Shown here: in pieces, positions 31,297 through 42,124 of the stretch
How the letters are laid out: every line of letters begins with the position of its first letter
How positions within the stretch are numbered: the first letter of the stretch is position 1
Origin: Dactylonectria macrodidyma
Lineage: Eukaryota > Ascomycota > Sordariomycetes > Hypocreales > Nectriaceae
Direction of reading: 5' to 3'
DNA: 64,000 nt
NCBI GenBank assembly: GCA_020744425.1
Contig: JAGMUV010000038.1
Location: 372,001 to 436,000, forward strand
The notes under the pieces: model-generated
What the model was told of the DNA's origin: nothing
What the model saw: only the letters and a program-made list of their open reading frames with translations
The model's database searches: none
Made by a program: the position numbers and the translations under genes

Positions 31297-33171
31297 TTAA
31301 TCCATCGACATGTCATCCTCATCGACGTAGGCCATCCGAGACCAGATCCTCCAGTGTACAACGCCGACGTGGGCGATGCGAGTCGCAATGTCTTCGATGC
31401 CACCTTCCTGCTGACCCACGCGAATCACTGCATCCAGGTCTCGATCTCTTCCGGCACCCAGGCCGCGGTTATTGCTGGGCACGTCGTTACCAGTGGCGAT
31501 GGAAAATAGGCCGACTCCTGAAAGCGATTTGAAATAGCGGACCCGTGTAGCCAGTTCCGCAACTAGCCGGGCGCGATAACCCTCCTCGATCTCCTCGAAA
31601 ATAGGTGATGTAATCTTGCATACATTCTCGGTAAGCTTCTCTTCGAATGTGGAGAGCATCTCCAAAGGTGTGTTAGTAAATCGGAAGATCTGGAGCGCCA
31701 TCGACGGTGCCATGGCGCGCCAGCGGTCAAGGAGGCGGAGGTCATGCGGAGCCTGCTGAAGGAGGGCCACGAGCGAGTCACGGGGGTTGCGGGCCTTGGC
31801 CTTGGACTCGTTCATGTAGGGAACGAAGTAAGAGGGTAGAACTAGTGAAGATCGAGGAGATGAAGAATCAGAGCCTGCAGGACTGAGTGCGAGGCTGGCG
31901 GGTCTCGAATGCGAGGGTTGAGTGTTGAAGTTAAACTCGTTGTCGATCATCGACGGCATCAGAGGCTCATCCTCCGAGGCGTGGTTCGAGAAGATAGGCG
32001 TCGTGTTGAACCGAGCTATCCTCTCCAAGTCTTCGTACATGCGCATGCAAACGTCTAGGTTGATGGCGTCGAGGATATCGGACCTCACTCGCCCCATTCG
32101 GTCCTCGTCAAAGAAAAAAGTGCCAGGAAGGGGCTTGTCGCCTGCCGAGGGTAGCATTGATCGTGAGAGACCTTCAAAGAAGATACCCGTGTCTCCAAAG
32201 GACGAGGAGCTCGTGGCTCCGCGGCCGGAATACGTCCTAGCGGCGTCTCTGTACCAGGGCTTCGCGTCACTGATATCCATCTTGCGGTTTCGCAGCTTTT
32301 TCATTAGGAACCTCTGCTCAAACGCCGTTGTTTCCTCGATCATGGCAGGTCGCAGGCATCTTATCTGGTGGTTTGCAACATCCAACTTCATCGCTTCCAG
32401 CACACTCAGCAGACTGCACATGCCGTTGACCAGTTCGTCGATGTCGTTGTTGCGGTTGCCACTGCTCAGTTGGGTGTACATGGAATCCACCCACTCGTCC
32501 CGCATGGGTGCGCAGTGCGATTTGAGTAAACGTGAGAGCCACACGGCCAATTTCTCGAGATCGGCAATACCGTGATGAAGCTGTTGCATCAGAAGCTCAA
32601 CGTTGAGGCCGTCGTCAAGGAATTGTCGATCACGCTTGGGAACTATGGTCTGGAGAATATCTTTAACGGTCTTGAGAAGTTTGGGAAGACACCAGTCGTC
32701 TCCCATGCCATGCTTTTCGTAAAAGCTGGGGCGGTTCGCGATAAACTCCATTAACTGCTCCTTCAGGGCAGCCCAAAAGATGCTAGCTCGCGTTTCTTTT
32801 CTTCGGCCATGTTCACCCTCCACATTCGGTCTAAAGTGCAGTTCAGGGTCGAAGTTGATATCGTGCCGGAGCTTAGCGTTCTTGGCGAATTGGGAGATCT
32901 CCAGCATGCTCAAGCTTGACGTAGTGATTGGAGGTTCAAGGAGCTGGTAAGGGGCCGGAGATTTGAGGCCCTCGGGTGCTGGGCTTGCTGATGATGGGCC
33001 GTCTGCGGAAGAACTCCGTGAGGGAGTTGCGACCACGGGGCCATTGTTGGAATGCGATAGGTCGTCGCATTGGCCGGGTGAGATCTGTAAGGGCTGTGCC
33101 GTTCCTTCCTCCACGAGAAGATTTCCCGTCGATCCCATGACCGGGGCATCAAATCCTCGATTTGCCGTCAT
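31297..33171 (-). CDS. SOK1/Tcp11 family protein
   Basis: 624 residues, uninterrupted, from the ATG at 33171 (MTANRGFDAPVMGS); the longer open frame upstream lacks an ATG. Yeast Sok1 is a high-copy suppressor of loss of cAMP-dependent kinase, and the family shares the Tcp11 domain. The domain covers most of residues 90-610: NFDPELHFRPN, TRASIFWAALKEQLMEFIAN, LPKLLKTVKDILQTIVPKRD, VELLMQQLHHGIADLEKLAV, HCAPMRDEWVDSMYTQ and EAMKLDVANHQIRCLRP. The N-terminal 80 residues are Ser/Pro-rich. The C-terminus is acidic (VDEDDMSMD). Role in cAMP signalling is by family only. Confidence 0.85.
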   Translation of the reverse strand: MTANRGFDAPVMGSTGNLLVEEGTAQPLQISPGQCDDLSHSNNGPVVATPSRSSSADGPSSASPAPEGLKSPAPYQLLEPPITTSSLSMLEISQFAKNAKLRHDINFDPELHFRPNVEGEHGRRKETRASIFWAALKEQLMEFIANRPSFYEKHGMGDDWCLPKLLKTVKDILQTIVPKRDRQFLDDGLNVELLMQQLHHGIADLEKLAVWLSRLLKSHCAPMRDEWVDSMYTQLSSGNRNNDIDELVNGMCSLLSVLEAMKLDVANHQIRCLRPAMIEETTAFEQRFLMKKLRNRKMDISDAKPWYRDAARTYSGRGATSSSSFGDTGIFFEGLSRSMLPSAGDKPLPGTFFFDEDRMGRVRSDILDAINLDVCMRMYEDLERIARFNTTPIFSNHASEDEPLMPSMIDNEFNFNTQPSHSRPASLALSPAGSDSSSPRSSLVLPSYFVPYMNESKAKARNPRDSLVALLQQAPHDLRLLDRWRAMAPSMALQIFRFTNTPLEMLSTFEEKLTENVCKITSPIFEEIEEGYRARLVAELATRVRYFKSLSGVGLFSIATGNDVPSNNRGLGAGRDRDLDAVIRVGQQEGGIEDIATRIAHVGVVHWRIWSRMAYVDEDDMSMD

Positions 33172-34029
33172 GCTGTGTATCACGACTGAGGCGAAGCAGG
33201 TATTGTGCTTCGACTCGGATAGCCGAAGCAGTGATTTCAGAGAGTATGTTGTCTTCTCGTTATACAAACGGAAAGATGGACGAAATGCGGTCTTCAAATG
33301 GTGCCGAAAGCAAGATGAATTGGTCAACAGCGACTTGTAGGAGTAAAGTAGGTGGGACTTGAGTAGGAGTCAGCAAGGGGGAATCCCAATATCGACCAAG
33401 CAAACATGGAAACACGGTCAAAGCCACGACCAGATAGTCCCCTTCATAAGCAGTCACATATAGTATACTGCTTTTTGGCTATGAGGATAAGGTGGCGAAA
33501 CGGATTGGCCATTCGGGGCGTGTAACATTGGGGGGTTCTTACATGAATGCAATGCGAGGTAACGCACCCAAATAATTATACCCTGTCCCGGTCAAAACGG
33601 GCCGGAAACTTTGCCCTCGCTGTGGTTTCTATTTCGAGGGTAATCTTACGAGGACAAGGAACGAAAAGAGTTGGTGTTAGCCGTCCATTGGCTTGAGGTC
33701 TTGGGGGTTTGTGCGGCCGTAGTGTGGAATTGGGCTGTGTTAAGGTATGACGCTATGTCTGGTTCGTAGTTCGCAGTTGTTGTTGGCGATTGGTGGTGTC
33801 TGATGTATTGCACTCAGGGGTTAGATGGCACGGCCGGGAATGAACTCGCCGTGGCGTGTGGTGCAGCGTGAGAATAGATGGTAAAAATTGACGGTCAGTC
33901 TAGGAACCTAGATAGGAAGCCGAAACCCGGAAACAAAGGAGCGCATGGGAAAACAGTGAAAAGGGAAAATACAGTAACTTACAGTAACAAGCCTGAAGAT
34001 ATTTTCCTTACAGGAAGCCGGGGATACAT
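33172..34029. other. Upstream region, no supported gene
   Basis: No gene recognised. Contains the presumed promoter of the SOK1/Tcp11-like gene. Confidence 0.4.
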
Positions 34030-34031
34030 TA

Positions 34032-36743
34032 CTTGTGGGGGCCTCTAGTCCGGCGTTCCCCGTGGTCGCTTCCGCTCCCACGGGGGGTCCCTTGACTAGC
34101 AAAAGGGGCCCTTGATTCGCAAAAAAAAAAGATACCTCCAAAAGAGGGGTTTCCCCACCTAAATTGAAGTGGCTCTTTTTCATGAATAAACCCGCATTCT
34201 GCACACATGACCCTGTTATCTACAACCCCGCTCAACGTAACATCACCAACTTCGTCAACTTTAACAATATCACGTCCTCGCTACCCAACTAAACACGATC
34301 ACAACTATTACAATTCTGCACCAATGGCTACGGCAAATACATCAATCGGAAGCCCTGACTCAAGAGAAGATACCATCCGACTTTGGATTAATCCTGAGAC
34401 CGGGAAGCATAACTTTTCACGGTGTAACGATGAGAACCTTGAACTCCGGACGGTAGCCGGCGTCGAGCTCTTTCGAGCCGGTTATTATAAGAACCTCGCT
34501 GTTGCAAGCCGTGATCTTAAAGTCAGTTATTGGAGACTATATTCTCGTCATAAAGGGTCTCATCCGGGCCAGAAGAATGGCGGCAATCACACCTTATTCT
34601 CGAAGGAAGAGGAGGGAGCTATTATCATTTGGGCACATCGCCGCATCACTCACGGACATCACATCACAATTCGTGCCCTTTGTCAACATGCGAATGCCGT
34701 TCTGAGGGCTAAAGAGAGGCCGCCAACGGCCTCTAGAAAGTGGGCAAGGCATTTTATGAGACGTTGGAAGCATACCTTTCATAAGAGGAAATCTACAACC
34801 CGAGATGCCAAGAGAAAGGCCATGGAAGACCGTGGCGAAGTTGAGAAGTGGTTCAAAGCTTGGCGAGAGTATATGCGTTATGTCAATCCTGAAAACGTGT
34901 GGAACGTTGACGAGATTGGCTTCATGATCGGATATCTCTTAAAAGGGACTTTCCCATGGACTTTCGCAGAGATTGAGCGGCCAATTCTCACGGATGCACA
35001 CGAATTATGTTCAATGACAGCCATCGAAGCCATCTCGGCCGCTGGAAAGTCGATAGCACCGTTCCTGATCATGCCTGGAGTCCAGCTTCCGTTCAGGTGG
35101 TTTGACAACAACCTTGACGGCGATACATCCATTGCCACGAGTCCCAGGGGTTATATCACTGATATCCTCGCCTCGGAATGGATTGAACACTTCGAGAGAC
35201 TAACGAGACCTTCAAATCCCGGCGAAAAACGAGTCATCCTCCTCGATGGATGCGAAAGTCACTTTACAAAGGAACTCGCGGTACACGCTAAACAGCACAA
35301 CATTGAAATCTTCCCTTTCCCCCCACATTTGACTCATATGTTACAACCTTTGGATGTTGGAGTGTTCAGCTCTTACAAGCATTGGCAACAAGATGTCTTA
35401 TACCGGGAGATTGCGGATGGAGCCACAGATTTTAACAAGTCTGACTTCTTATTTCACCTTCAGGAAATAAGGGATCGCACTTTTAAAAAGTCAACGATTA
35501 TCTCTGCCTGGGAGAAGTGTGGTATCTATCCTTTTAACCCATCAGTTGTGCTAGATCAAATGGTTGACCCCCTATCATCACTTAGCCAAGAGGTCAATGA
35601 GCAAGACCTGCCTGGTTATGTGACACTTGGGGATACTTCAGAAAGCGATTTTGACGGCTCAGATGACGACGAAAATGCTCCTGAAGATGACTCAGATGAT
35701 CAGGAATTCCAGGAGATTCCAATAAACCCCAAAACTCCCGAAAAGATCAACTGGGCCACCGTTGCTACCCCCCCCCCTTCAACATCCACATTATCCAACG
35801 CTATCAAGAATACGTTGCCTTACGGATTGAAGCTTCAATCGTCTCCGGTGTACGGCTGACGCCCTCGGTGGCTCATGTTCATGAAAAATCGAGGAAAGCT
35901 ACAGAAGTTCTTATGATCAATGGCATTACATCGACTGAGGAGATGAAGCGTCTGAAGGAGAAGAATCTACGCCGCCGGGCACTTCAACAGGGGACTCAAA
36001 TTGTAAGTAATTACGGCCCAATTCGCGTCAGTGATGCCAGACTTCGTGTCGCCAAAGACGAATACCATCGACGAGCCGCTCAAGCTGAAGAATATCGACG
36101 ATATAGGAAGAAAGAAGCGACTGATGAAGTGAAATATATATATCGTTGGATAAAGGATGTACGAAGTATTGTCCGGGTAAGTGTTAATAACATTTCAGGG
36201 GTCGAAGCACGCAGAGGTTTATGGGCAAAAGCTGCAAGACGAGAGCTTCTCTCTTCTAACGAGGATATGAGTAAGAGATATGCTATTCAACGTGAATTCC
36301 GTGAGTCCTTTGCACTGTCATTGGAGAGGATCACGGGCATCACTTGGCCCCCTGACTATGACGAAGAGACTGTCACTTCGGCAGTCAAATTCGTTGCCTT
36401 GGAGGAACAGGAACGCCGTGCAGCTAAGAAATTGCTTACATATGAGGCTGACGGCATTGAAATCATAGTTGAAGACTGCATTGAAGTCAGTCAGGGCGAA
36501 TTTACGGTGCCAAAGGAGGAGCCGGAATAGGGGTTAAATTGGACTTGGGTAAATACATGACATTCCCCCGGTCGCAAATATCACATATTATTGTTTTAAT
36601 GAAGTGACTTCTAAATTGGGGAGAAACCCCCCTGTTTGGAAGTACCTTTTTTTTGCGAATCAAGGGCCCCTTTTGCTAGTCAAGGGACCCCCCGTGGGAG
36701 CGGAAGCGACCACGGGGAACGCCGGACTAGAGGCCCCCACAAG
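34032..36743 (+). mobile_element. Pogo-type transposon (element C)
   Basis: 2712 bp with long inverted repeats: the left begins CTTGTGGGGGCCTCTAGTCC and the match runs about 100 bp, to GATTCGCAAAAAAAA. TA duplications lie at 34030-34031 and 36744-36745. It contains one transposase gene with a frameshift. The right TA is also the left TA of the split element B copy. Confidence 0.92.
34207..36530 (+). pseudogene. Pogo-type DDE transposase of element C, frameshifted
   Basis: The first frame (34207-35859) carries the DNA-binding N-terminus, including the CENPB/Tc5-type region LFSKEEEGAIIIWAHRRI and WARHFMRRWKHTFHKRK. The catalytic aspartates are in WNVDEIGF, VILLDGCESHFT and MLQPLDVGVFSS. After an acidic stretch it ends at VYG. 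The true C-terminal part (to 36530) is in another frame, which reads RYQEYVALRIEASIVSGVRL upstream of the apparent ATG and then PSVAHVHEKSRKATEVLMIN. The two frames meet at a run of ten C residues at 35768-35777. The shift may be mutation, assembly error or slippage. The start could also be the ATG at 34324. Confidence 0.85.
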
Positions 36744-37694
36744 TACCGTATGGACCCACTACGGTTGACTGTAACGCAAAGTGTCCCATAACTCAAATTT
36801 CAATTGGCATACACTAGGGGTGAATGACGATTGTTGCCTATCGCATATCCATTTTTGGGATACCCCGCTTAATTAGTCATTCTAAAAACATCAGCAGCTC
36901 CTACCATGTGTTTTTTTTTTCTTCCTTGCACTCATTTTCAGATACGTATAGCGATATACGCATTTTTGAAGCTTCTATAGCATGCGATATAGTTTTTCTC
37001 TGTACAAAACTATCGCGAAAGCTATAGTCAAATGCACCTTTTGCCCATTTTTCCTCTACGTTGGCATATTTTCTGTGCAGGACGCTAACCTTATATCGAC
37101 AGGTCCGTGCAGAAAACTACCCTATCCGGATACGTACGAACCCAAACGCGCCCCATAGAGCACGACCGAACCCGATCGAGCTCATACAATGGCGCCGACC
37201 GTCGATTCCAAGATCAAGGGCGAGGATGTTTCGACATTCAAGTCCCTCGCCGCCTCGCCGCCGATGACAATTCACCTATTGTAACGGTCCAAAGTGTGTG
37301 TACTTGCAACAAACTATGGCGAGTACTACGAGTAAACTAATCCTAAGGAAAAGGAGAGCGGAACGCAGGGCTGGAATTCTTCCAGCCTGGCAAAAAGAAG
37401 TCTGCGTTGATCTCGATAGTTGGCTGGGCAACAGTTGGGACTCTTGCCGAGGCCTGATCGGGCCCAGCCCGTAGGGGTCTCGGCTTGAACTCTCGACTAA
37501 CCAATCAACGCCGGCACCGAAGACACACACACGCTCGAGAGCGACAGGTCTCAAAAGACAAGTTGTGCAACTAAGGGCGTGGGCAGAAGAGATATCATTG
37601 AGCTACGGAGGAAGGCTTCTAACCGAGGGATTGAGTAGGGGTATTTGTACTCCTATATTCCCCTAGTTGCATAGGAATTTTGGTATAATTATCA

Positions 37695-37713
37695 GGGGGG
37701 GGGGGGGGGGGGG
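37695..37713. repeat. Homopolymer run of 19 G
   Basis: Nineteen consecutive G, about 190 bp before the transposase ATG. Its length may be unreliable in the assembly. Confidence 0.85.
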
Positions 37714-37903
37714 CGGGAATGCCTTGCGGCATCGAATCTCACCCTTGAAATCTCGGCACCCCCCATTCCGGGCCCCTTCCAACAATAGGAGCTCTCTTCA
37801 TTTCCCCCTTTTCCTTCTTTTCTTCTCTTCTTCCGTAGCTTTAGGATACTCGTTGTAATCGCCCAGCTCGTTGTCAATATACTCAGTTGGAACTGTTACA
37901 AAA

Positions 37904-39525
37904 ATGCCTCGACCAGTTATTAATATTTCCCACCTTCGTCAGGAGATTACAATCCTATACGAGGACGAATTAACAATCCAGTCTATTATCGAGTCTCTTT
38001 CGTCCGACTATGGCATTGACATTGGTCGCTCAACGCTCTACCGAAACCTCAAGGAATGGGGGCTCTCTCGTCAAGTTAAAACAACAACATCACCAGCTCT
38101 ACGCGACCGTATCAAGCAGATGTTCTTCCAAGATTGCTTAAAGGATAAGCTTATCCTCCGTCGCCTGCAAGACGAAGGTTATACTATCAGTATAGCCGGC
38201 CTACGGAAGATTCGAAAAGAACACGGCATGTTTAGACGACAAGCCCTTGAACAGCTACAAATCGCCAAAGATCGTGCCCGATCATTTTTTGAGGAGCAAT
38301 CACGGATATCTACGGTGATCCAGAACTATGGTCGTGGTTATCTGTATACGTACATGCGCCAGCAGCATCATACGATCAGCCGCGATGCTCTCTATTCTAC
38401 GTATAGGGACTTTGCCCCCGAGTCTGTTACTGAGCGATGGGGAAAGGCACGATACCATCGCCGGGATTTTAAAGTCGCGGGCCCAGACTGGGTTTGGTCT
38501 ATTGACGGGTATGATAAGCTGAAGCAATGGGGTTTCGAGATTTATGCCGGGATCGATGCCTATTCTCGGTACATTACCTGGTTTTACTGCGGGTTTTCTG
38601 CTAGTACGAGCTGGAACGTGGCCGTTCAGTATCTTAATGTCTTGACCCAGTGTGGGATGATGCCAAAAGCCTTAAGGTCAGCCCATGGAGGCGAAACCTC
38701 GTTAATCTGCGGCATCCACTTCTATCTTTCCGGGATTCGGAAGAAGAAGGTCGGGTCACAGCTTATCCCTATCGAATTCCGCGATTGTTGGTACTTTGGG
38801 AGGAGTGTTCATAATACGCGGATCGAGAGCTGGTGGCACCGGCTTTATCAAGCTAGATGTGGCTCTTGGAGAGTAAGCTTTATTATTACTATCTTGATAT
38901 ATCTTGGTCGCTGCTAATACCTTTTGATCAGATATACTTCCAATGGCTTACCGAACATGGCCTTTTCGATGGTGGTTCTCTTGCTGATCGAGTCGCTATC
39001 CTCTATATATTCATGAACCCAATCCGACGCGATTTGATCTCGTTCGTACATATGTGGAATAGCCATTCTATTCGGCGGCAATCCGGTCGGCCCCATGTCA
39101 GGGGCGGTCAGCCAACAGTACTGTACCACGATCTGGATTCAACAGATGCCCGGAATTTCGCGGAAGAGATCCCGCCCGATCGGCTCCAAACCTGCCTTGA
39201 TCTCTTCCGAGACGAGATATCGAGGCTTGACGACTTCTTACCAGAGAATACTATGTCGATCTGTTCTGATATTATCAGTAATACTATTGGCGTGGTTCCA
39301 GAGACTCCATCGAATGCGGAGTATCCCTGGATGGATGAGTATATTCTCTTAAGGTCGAGGCTCCGAGAATATATCCAAGGCAAGTTAACGCCAGCTGTCG
39401 AGTTACTAGAGCGCCCGCAAAATGGCCGGGAGCGACTAGCACAAGTGTTGGAGACTCGGGGCTTAGATATAGATGTATTAGAGAACTTGATGGCACAGGG
39501 GAGTATAGATAGTGGAGAGGAATAA
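37904..39525 (+). CDS. Integrase-core (rve-like) transposase, one catalytic Asp replaced
   Basis: Exons 37904-38872 and 38932-39525 join in frame across a 59-nt GTAAGC...CAG intron (520 residues). The N-terminus has helix-turn-helix motifs (QSIIESLSSDYGIDIGRSTL and LQDEGYTISIAGLRKIRKEH). The integrase core begins WVWSIDGYDKLKQWGFEIYA with GIDAYSRYITW. It continues to RSVHNTRIESWWHRLYQA, which supplies the glutamate, and FMNPIRRDLISFVHMWNSHS. This resembles a eukaryotic family of integrase-core proteins with a WxIDxxxKL motif. The position of the second catalytic Asp reads LRSAHGGET, whereas relatives have S-D-x-G-x-E. The codon is GCC, one base from GAC. The protein may therefore be inactive for cleavage. 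Confidence 0.85.
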
Positions 39526-39562
39526 AGAGAGTAGTCTTGCTCGATAGTAAATATCTAACCTC

Positions 39563-40732
39563 TTACGGATCAGGGCTTCTGCGAATCTGCGTACGCTGGC
39601 GTGTTACCATAGTAAACTCAGGTACATTTGCACCGCCTGCGGAAGTCTGTGCCTTAATCGTATCCTCCGTCTTACTAACCCCAACATTATCTCCCGAACT
39701 CTCTCCAATTAAATCCTCGATACGAAAGCCGGGATCATCTTGCACGAATATCTCTTCCTCCAGGAAATCCTCCTCAAACTTAAACGAGGGCTCTTGCTTT
39801 ATATCAACCGCAACCTTGATGTCCTCCGACTGACCAGGCTGCATACTTAATGTTCGCTTTCGCTTGGCGGTAGTTCTCTTTGCCTTCGACTGCGATGGCT
39901 TAGGCTGTTTGGCTAGCGACGACGATAGGGCGTGAGTAGTCTTGCCCCTAGCCGTACGAGTAGATGCTGGAGTGAACGGATCCTCGCTATCGCTTGTAAC
40001 CTCGTACGAGTATAGAAGGAAGAGGGTAAACTTGAACGGCGAGGCGATCTTGGTATGTGTCGCGTGTAAAAATTCGATTAGTGAGGTCGTGTTATAGATC
40101 TCGTGCGGGAAGGATGCGATGCTCGATGGTGTGTTCGATTGACAGCTTGAGATCAGTTCCCAGTCGAGTCGAACGAAATTGCCGTCGGTCGTAGCTAATC
40201 GAACAAGGCTGTTCACGAAGTCGGCATGATTCTCGTATCGTCGGGCAGGATCGGTAACGAAACAATGTGTAACCTTATAGGCGAGATATGGACTGCCCGC
40301 CTGATATTTCTTTGACTGCAGTAACCCCTGTGATATGTCCTTATAACCCCCAGTATAGAAGAATATAGTGAGATCGAATGGCTGTGACTTGGGCAGTTTC
40401 CGTGTTGCTTGGGCATGTTGGTTGCGGCTCTGATTCCCCTCGTTAATTGCCGTTGTTAGTTGATCGGATGGTAGTCGAGGTCGTGCGGTCGGGATAGTCA
40501 TAGACGAGGCCGGGGCATGCTGGGACGTGTCCGATAGGACATTACGAGATGGGGGTTGGCTCTCATCTGTAAGATCGATCGTGTCGACGACGGTTCGAGG
40601 CTGTGAAGATCTTTGTGCTTGAAAGGGGGGAAGGTCATCTCCGCAATACATACAAACCCGCCATTGCGGATTTGTTCGACGGAGAATAGAATGAAGATAA
40701 TTCGTACGCGGGCAAGAATCAGAAGGCATCAT
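39563..40732 (-). CDS. Uncharacterised element-borne protein with SUMO-interaction-like motif
   Basis: 389 residues from the ATG at 40732 (MMPSDSCPRTNYLHSILRRT), convergent with the transposase gene (38 nt between stops). No family recognised. The start has a CMYCGDD pair of cysteines. VDTIDLTDES near residue 50 fits the hydrophobic core plus acidic tail of SUMO-interacting motifs. A folded middle part (FDLTIFFYTGGYKDISQGLL to FKFTLFLLYSYEVTSDSED) is followed by a basic stretch (SKAKRTTAKRKRTLS) and VDIKQEPSF, a canonical SUMO-acceptor pattern. Within the 5.1-kb element it is a candidate accessory factor, for example targeting or regulating the transposase; that is inference. Confidence 0.6.
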   Translation of the reverse strand: MMPSDSCPRTNYLHSILRRTNPQWRVCMYCGDDLPPFQAQRSSQPRTVVDTIDLTDESQPPSRNVLSDTSQHAPASSMTIPTARPRLPSDQLTTAINEGNQSRNQHAQATRKLPKSQPFDLTIFFYTGGYKDISQGLLQSKKYQAGSPYLAYKVTHCFVTDPARRYENHADFVNSLVRLATTDGNFVRLDWELISSCQSNTPSSIASFPHEIYNTTSLIEFLHATHTKIASPFKFTLFLLYSYEVTSDSEDPFTPASTRTARGKTTHALSSSLAKQPKPSQSKAKRTTAKRKRTLSMQPGQSEDIKVAVDIKQEPSFKFEEDFLEEEIFVQDDPGFRIEDLIGESSGDNVGVSKTEDTIKAQTSAGGANVPEFTMVTRQRTQIRRSPDP

Positions 40733-41042
40733 TAATAAAGTGTAGTTAAAGTAGTAATTACAAAAATCTGCGTACGCAAATTCTTACAGCTTAAATAATC
40801 TGCGCACGCGTTTGATTTGTCCTACACCGATAAGCGCCAGATGTCGCATATCACTACTAGGTTCGTGCGACTGGGAATGAAACGCGACCCGTACTTTGGG
40901 ATCGTGTATCCGGTTTCACATCCGCCTTGTCGCATCAAGGATTCCAATCCTAACGACATGAGCTGAAATGACTGTGCCCGAACACATGGCTGTTCAATTT
41001 CTTTTGTTCTTTAGATAAATTCTCATCAATCGACTGGTGCCA

Positions 41043-41746
41043 TCAATGATCCCTATGGAACCAATTGTCTGATGCTAGATCATTCTCGTCTGGCGATGCG
41101 TGATTTTCCTTCTTAGCCGCTGCTCGCCGTAGTAATTCCTCCCCTAGAGCGCGCCATTGCATTGGCGTAATTGTACTAATAATATCCTCTGACTCCTGCC
41201 TCTTGTTGCGGCGTTGACTCTTGGTATGCCCTAGACTCTTGGTCAGCGTCTTGTGTACGGAGTATACCCAGAGAAATAGTAACTACTTACGATGGAACGA
41301 ACAGGTAATCCCGCGCGACGAGTATACGCAATTGGCGCATGCGCCAGTAGCGATACTACTCTCAGTGTAGCATCCCTGGAAGATCCCATTGCCTCTGGCA
41401 CAGTGATGACAGGGGGTATCCCGTAGATAAAGATGAGGATGGCATCGATATTTTGCGTACGGGTCAGATCAAGCTTGGGAATAGATGACCGGCCTTGTCT
41501 TGACCTAGTATTCAGCTGTAAGGGTCGGGGAAGGCGATATGGCTCCTGGAACTTCGAGACTTTATGAGGTCGTATTAGTTGCGCCTTGGCTAGAGCCCAG
41601 GATGTCAATTCGAGAGGATCCATAGGCTGAGGAGCCGTAGTCGGGATAGAGGGGAGGGATGAGCTGGATATTGTTGATGACATGGCTGATGTAGTGGTTA
41701 ATTGGGGATTTGGTTTCGATGCGGGTCTTACGAAGCGGAATTCCAT
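41043..41746 (-). CDS. Uncharacterised element-borne protein, two exons
   Basis: Exon 1 41746-41291 and exon 2 41249-41043, joined by a short 41-nt intron (GTAAGT...AAG), give 220 residues from MEFRFVRPASKPNPQLTT. No family recognised. The N-terminal 40 residues are Ser/Pro/Thr-rich. A compact middle (LDLTRTQNIDAILIFIYGIP to AHAPIAYTRRAGLPVRSI) is followed by a basic tail in exon 2 (SLGHTKSQRRNKRQESED, then TPMQWRALGEELLRRAAA). It lies next to the right terminal repeat, transcribed inward. Without splicing the ORF stops after 167 residues. Confidence 0.5.
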
Positions 41747-41889
41747 TATTATGAGACCATCGAGGTTGGGACTTCATAATATGAATAGGAAAACGTTAAA
41801 ACGGGATTATTCGATATTTGTGGATACGGTAGGGTACCCCTATTGAAGGGTTTTGAGTTATGGGACACTTTGCATTACAGTCAACCGTA

Positions 41890-42120
41890 CCCACAAGTCC
41901 GCCACAACCCCAATTCCGTCATCGTGATCCGCATGTAATATCCTACCCCTCTTCATCTAGAGGATAATAACAATCCGACCACAATAACTTCAATCTATTC
42001 TCAATCAACGTCAAATTTTGGATATGTCTTCTCGAATCGATAAAGATCGTGAATATCTATTTGCATCTGCCATTGCGCAGGCAGAATGGGACCCAGTCGT
42101 CAAATGCGCAGCCGACCACA
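41890..42120 (+). mobile_element. Truncated element B copy (continues from 36746-36759)
   Basis: This is the 5' end of element B, closely matching 24955-25190, including CCAATTCCGTCATCGTGATC and the start MSSRIDKDREYLFASAIAQA. Its first 14 bases lie at 36746-36759, on the other side of the 5.1-kb element. It breaks off at 42120 just before a run of C. Confidence 0.9.
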
Positions 42121-42124
42121 GCTG

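Larger units (their letters stand above)
36760..41889. mobile_element. 5.1-kb three-gene transposon with integrase-core transposase
   Basis: The terminal inverted repeat is about 38 bp with one mismatch. The left starts TACGGTTGACTGTAA and continues GCAAAGTGTCCCATAACTCA; the right end is its complement at about 41850-41889. The insertion is flanked by ACCCAC (36754-36759 and 41889-41894); one base is shared with the repeat, so the duplication is 5 or 6 bp. It lies inside a copy of element B: the bases on both sides rejoin into the B terminus. It encodes a transposase (plus) and two further genes (both minus). The left subterminal region has palindromic motifs such as CTATAGCATGCGATATAG and CTATCGCGAAAGCTATAG. 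The integrase core and target length suggest an IS3EU-like or related superfamily, but this is not certain. Confidence 0.88.

Noticed and set aside
37695..37713. Poly-G run as a functional promoter element
   Set aside because: Homopolymer runs of this length are often unstable or mis-assembled; no other evidence for a role.
34032..42120. Starship-type giant element
   Set aside because: No DUF3435-type tyrosine recombinase (captain) is visible; the stack is explained by separate transposons with their own ends.
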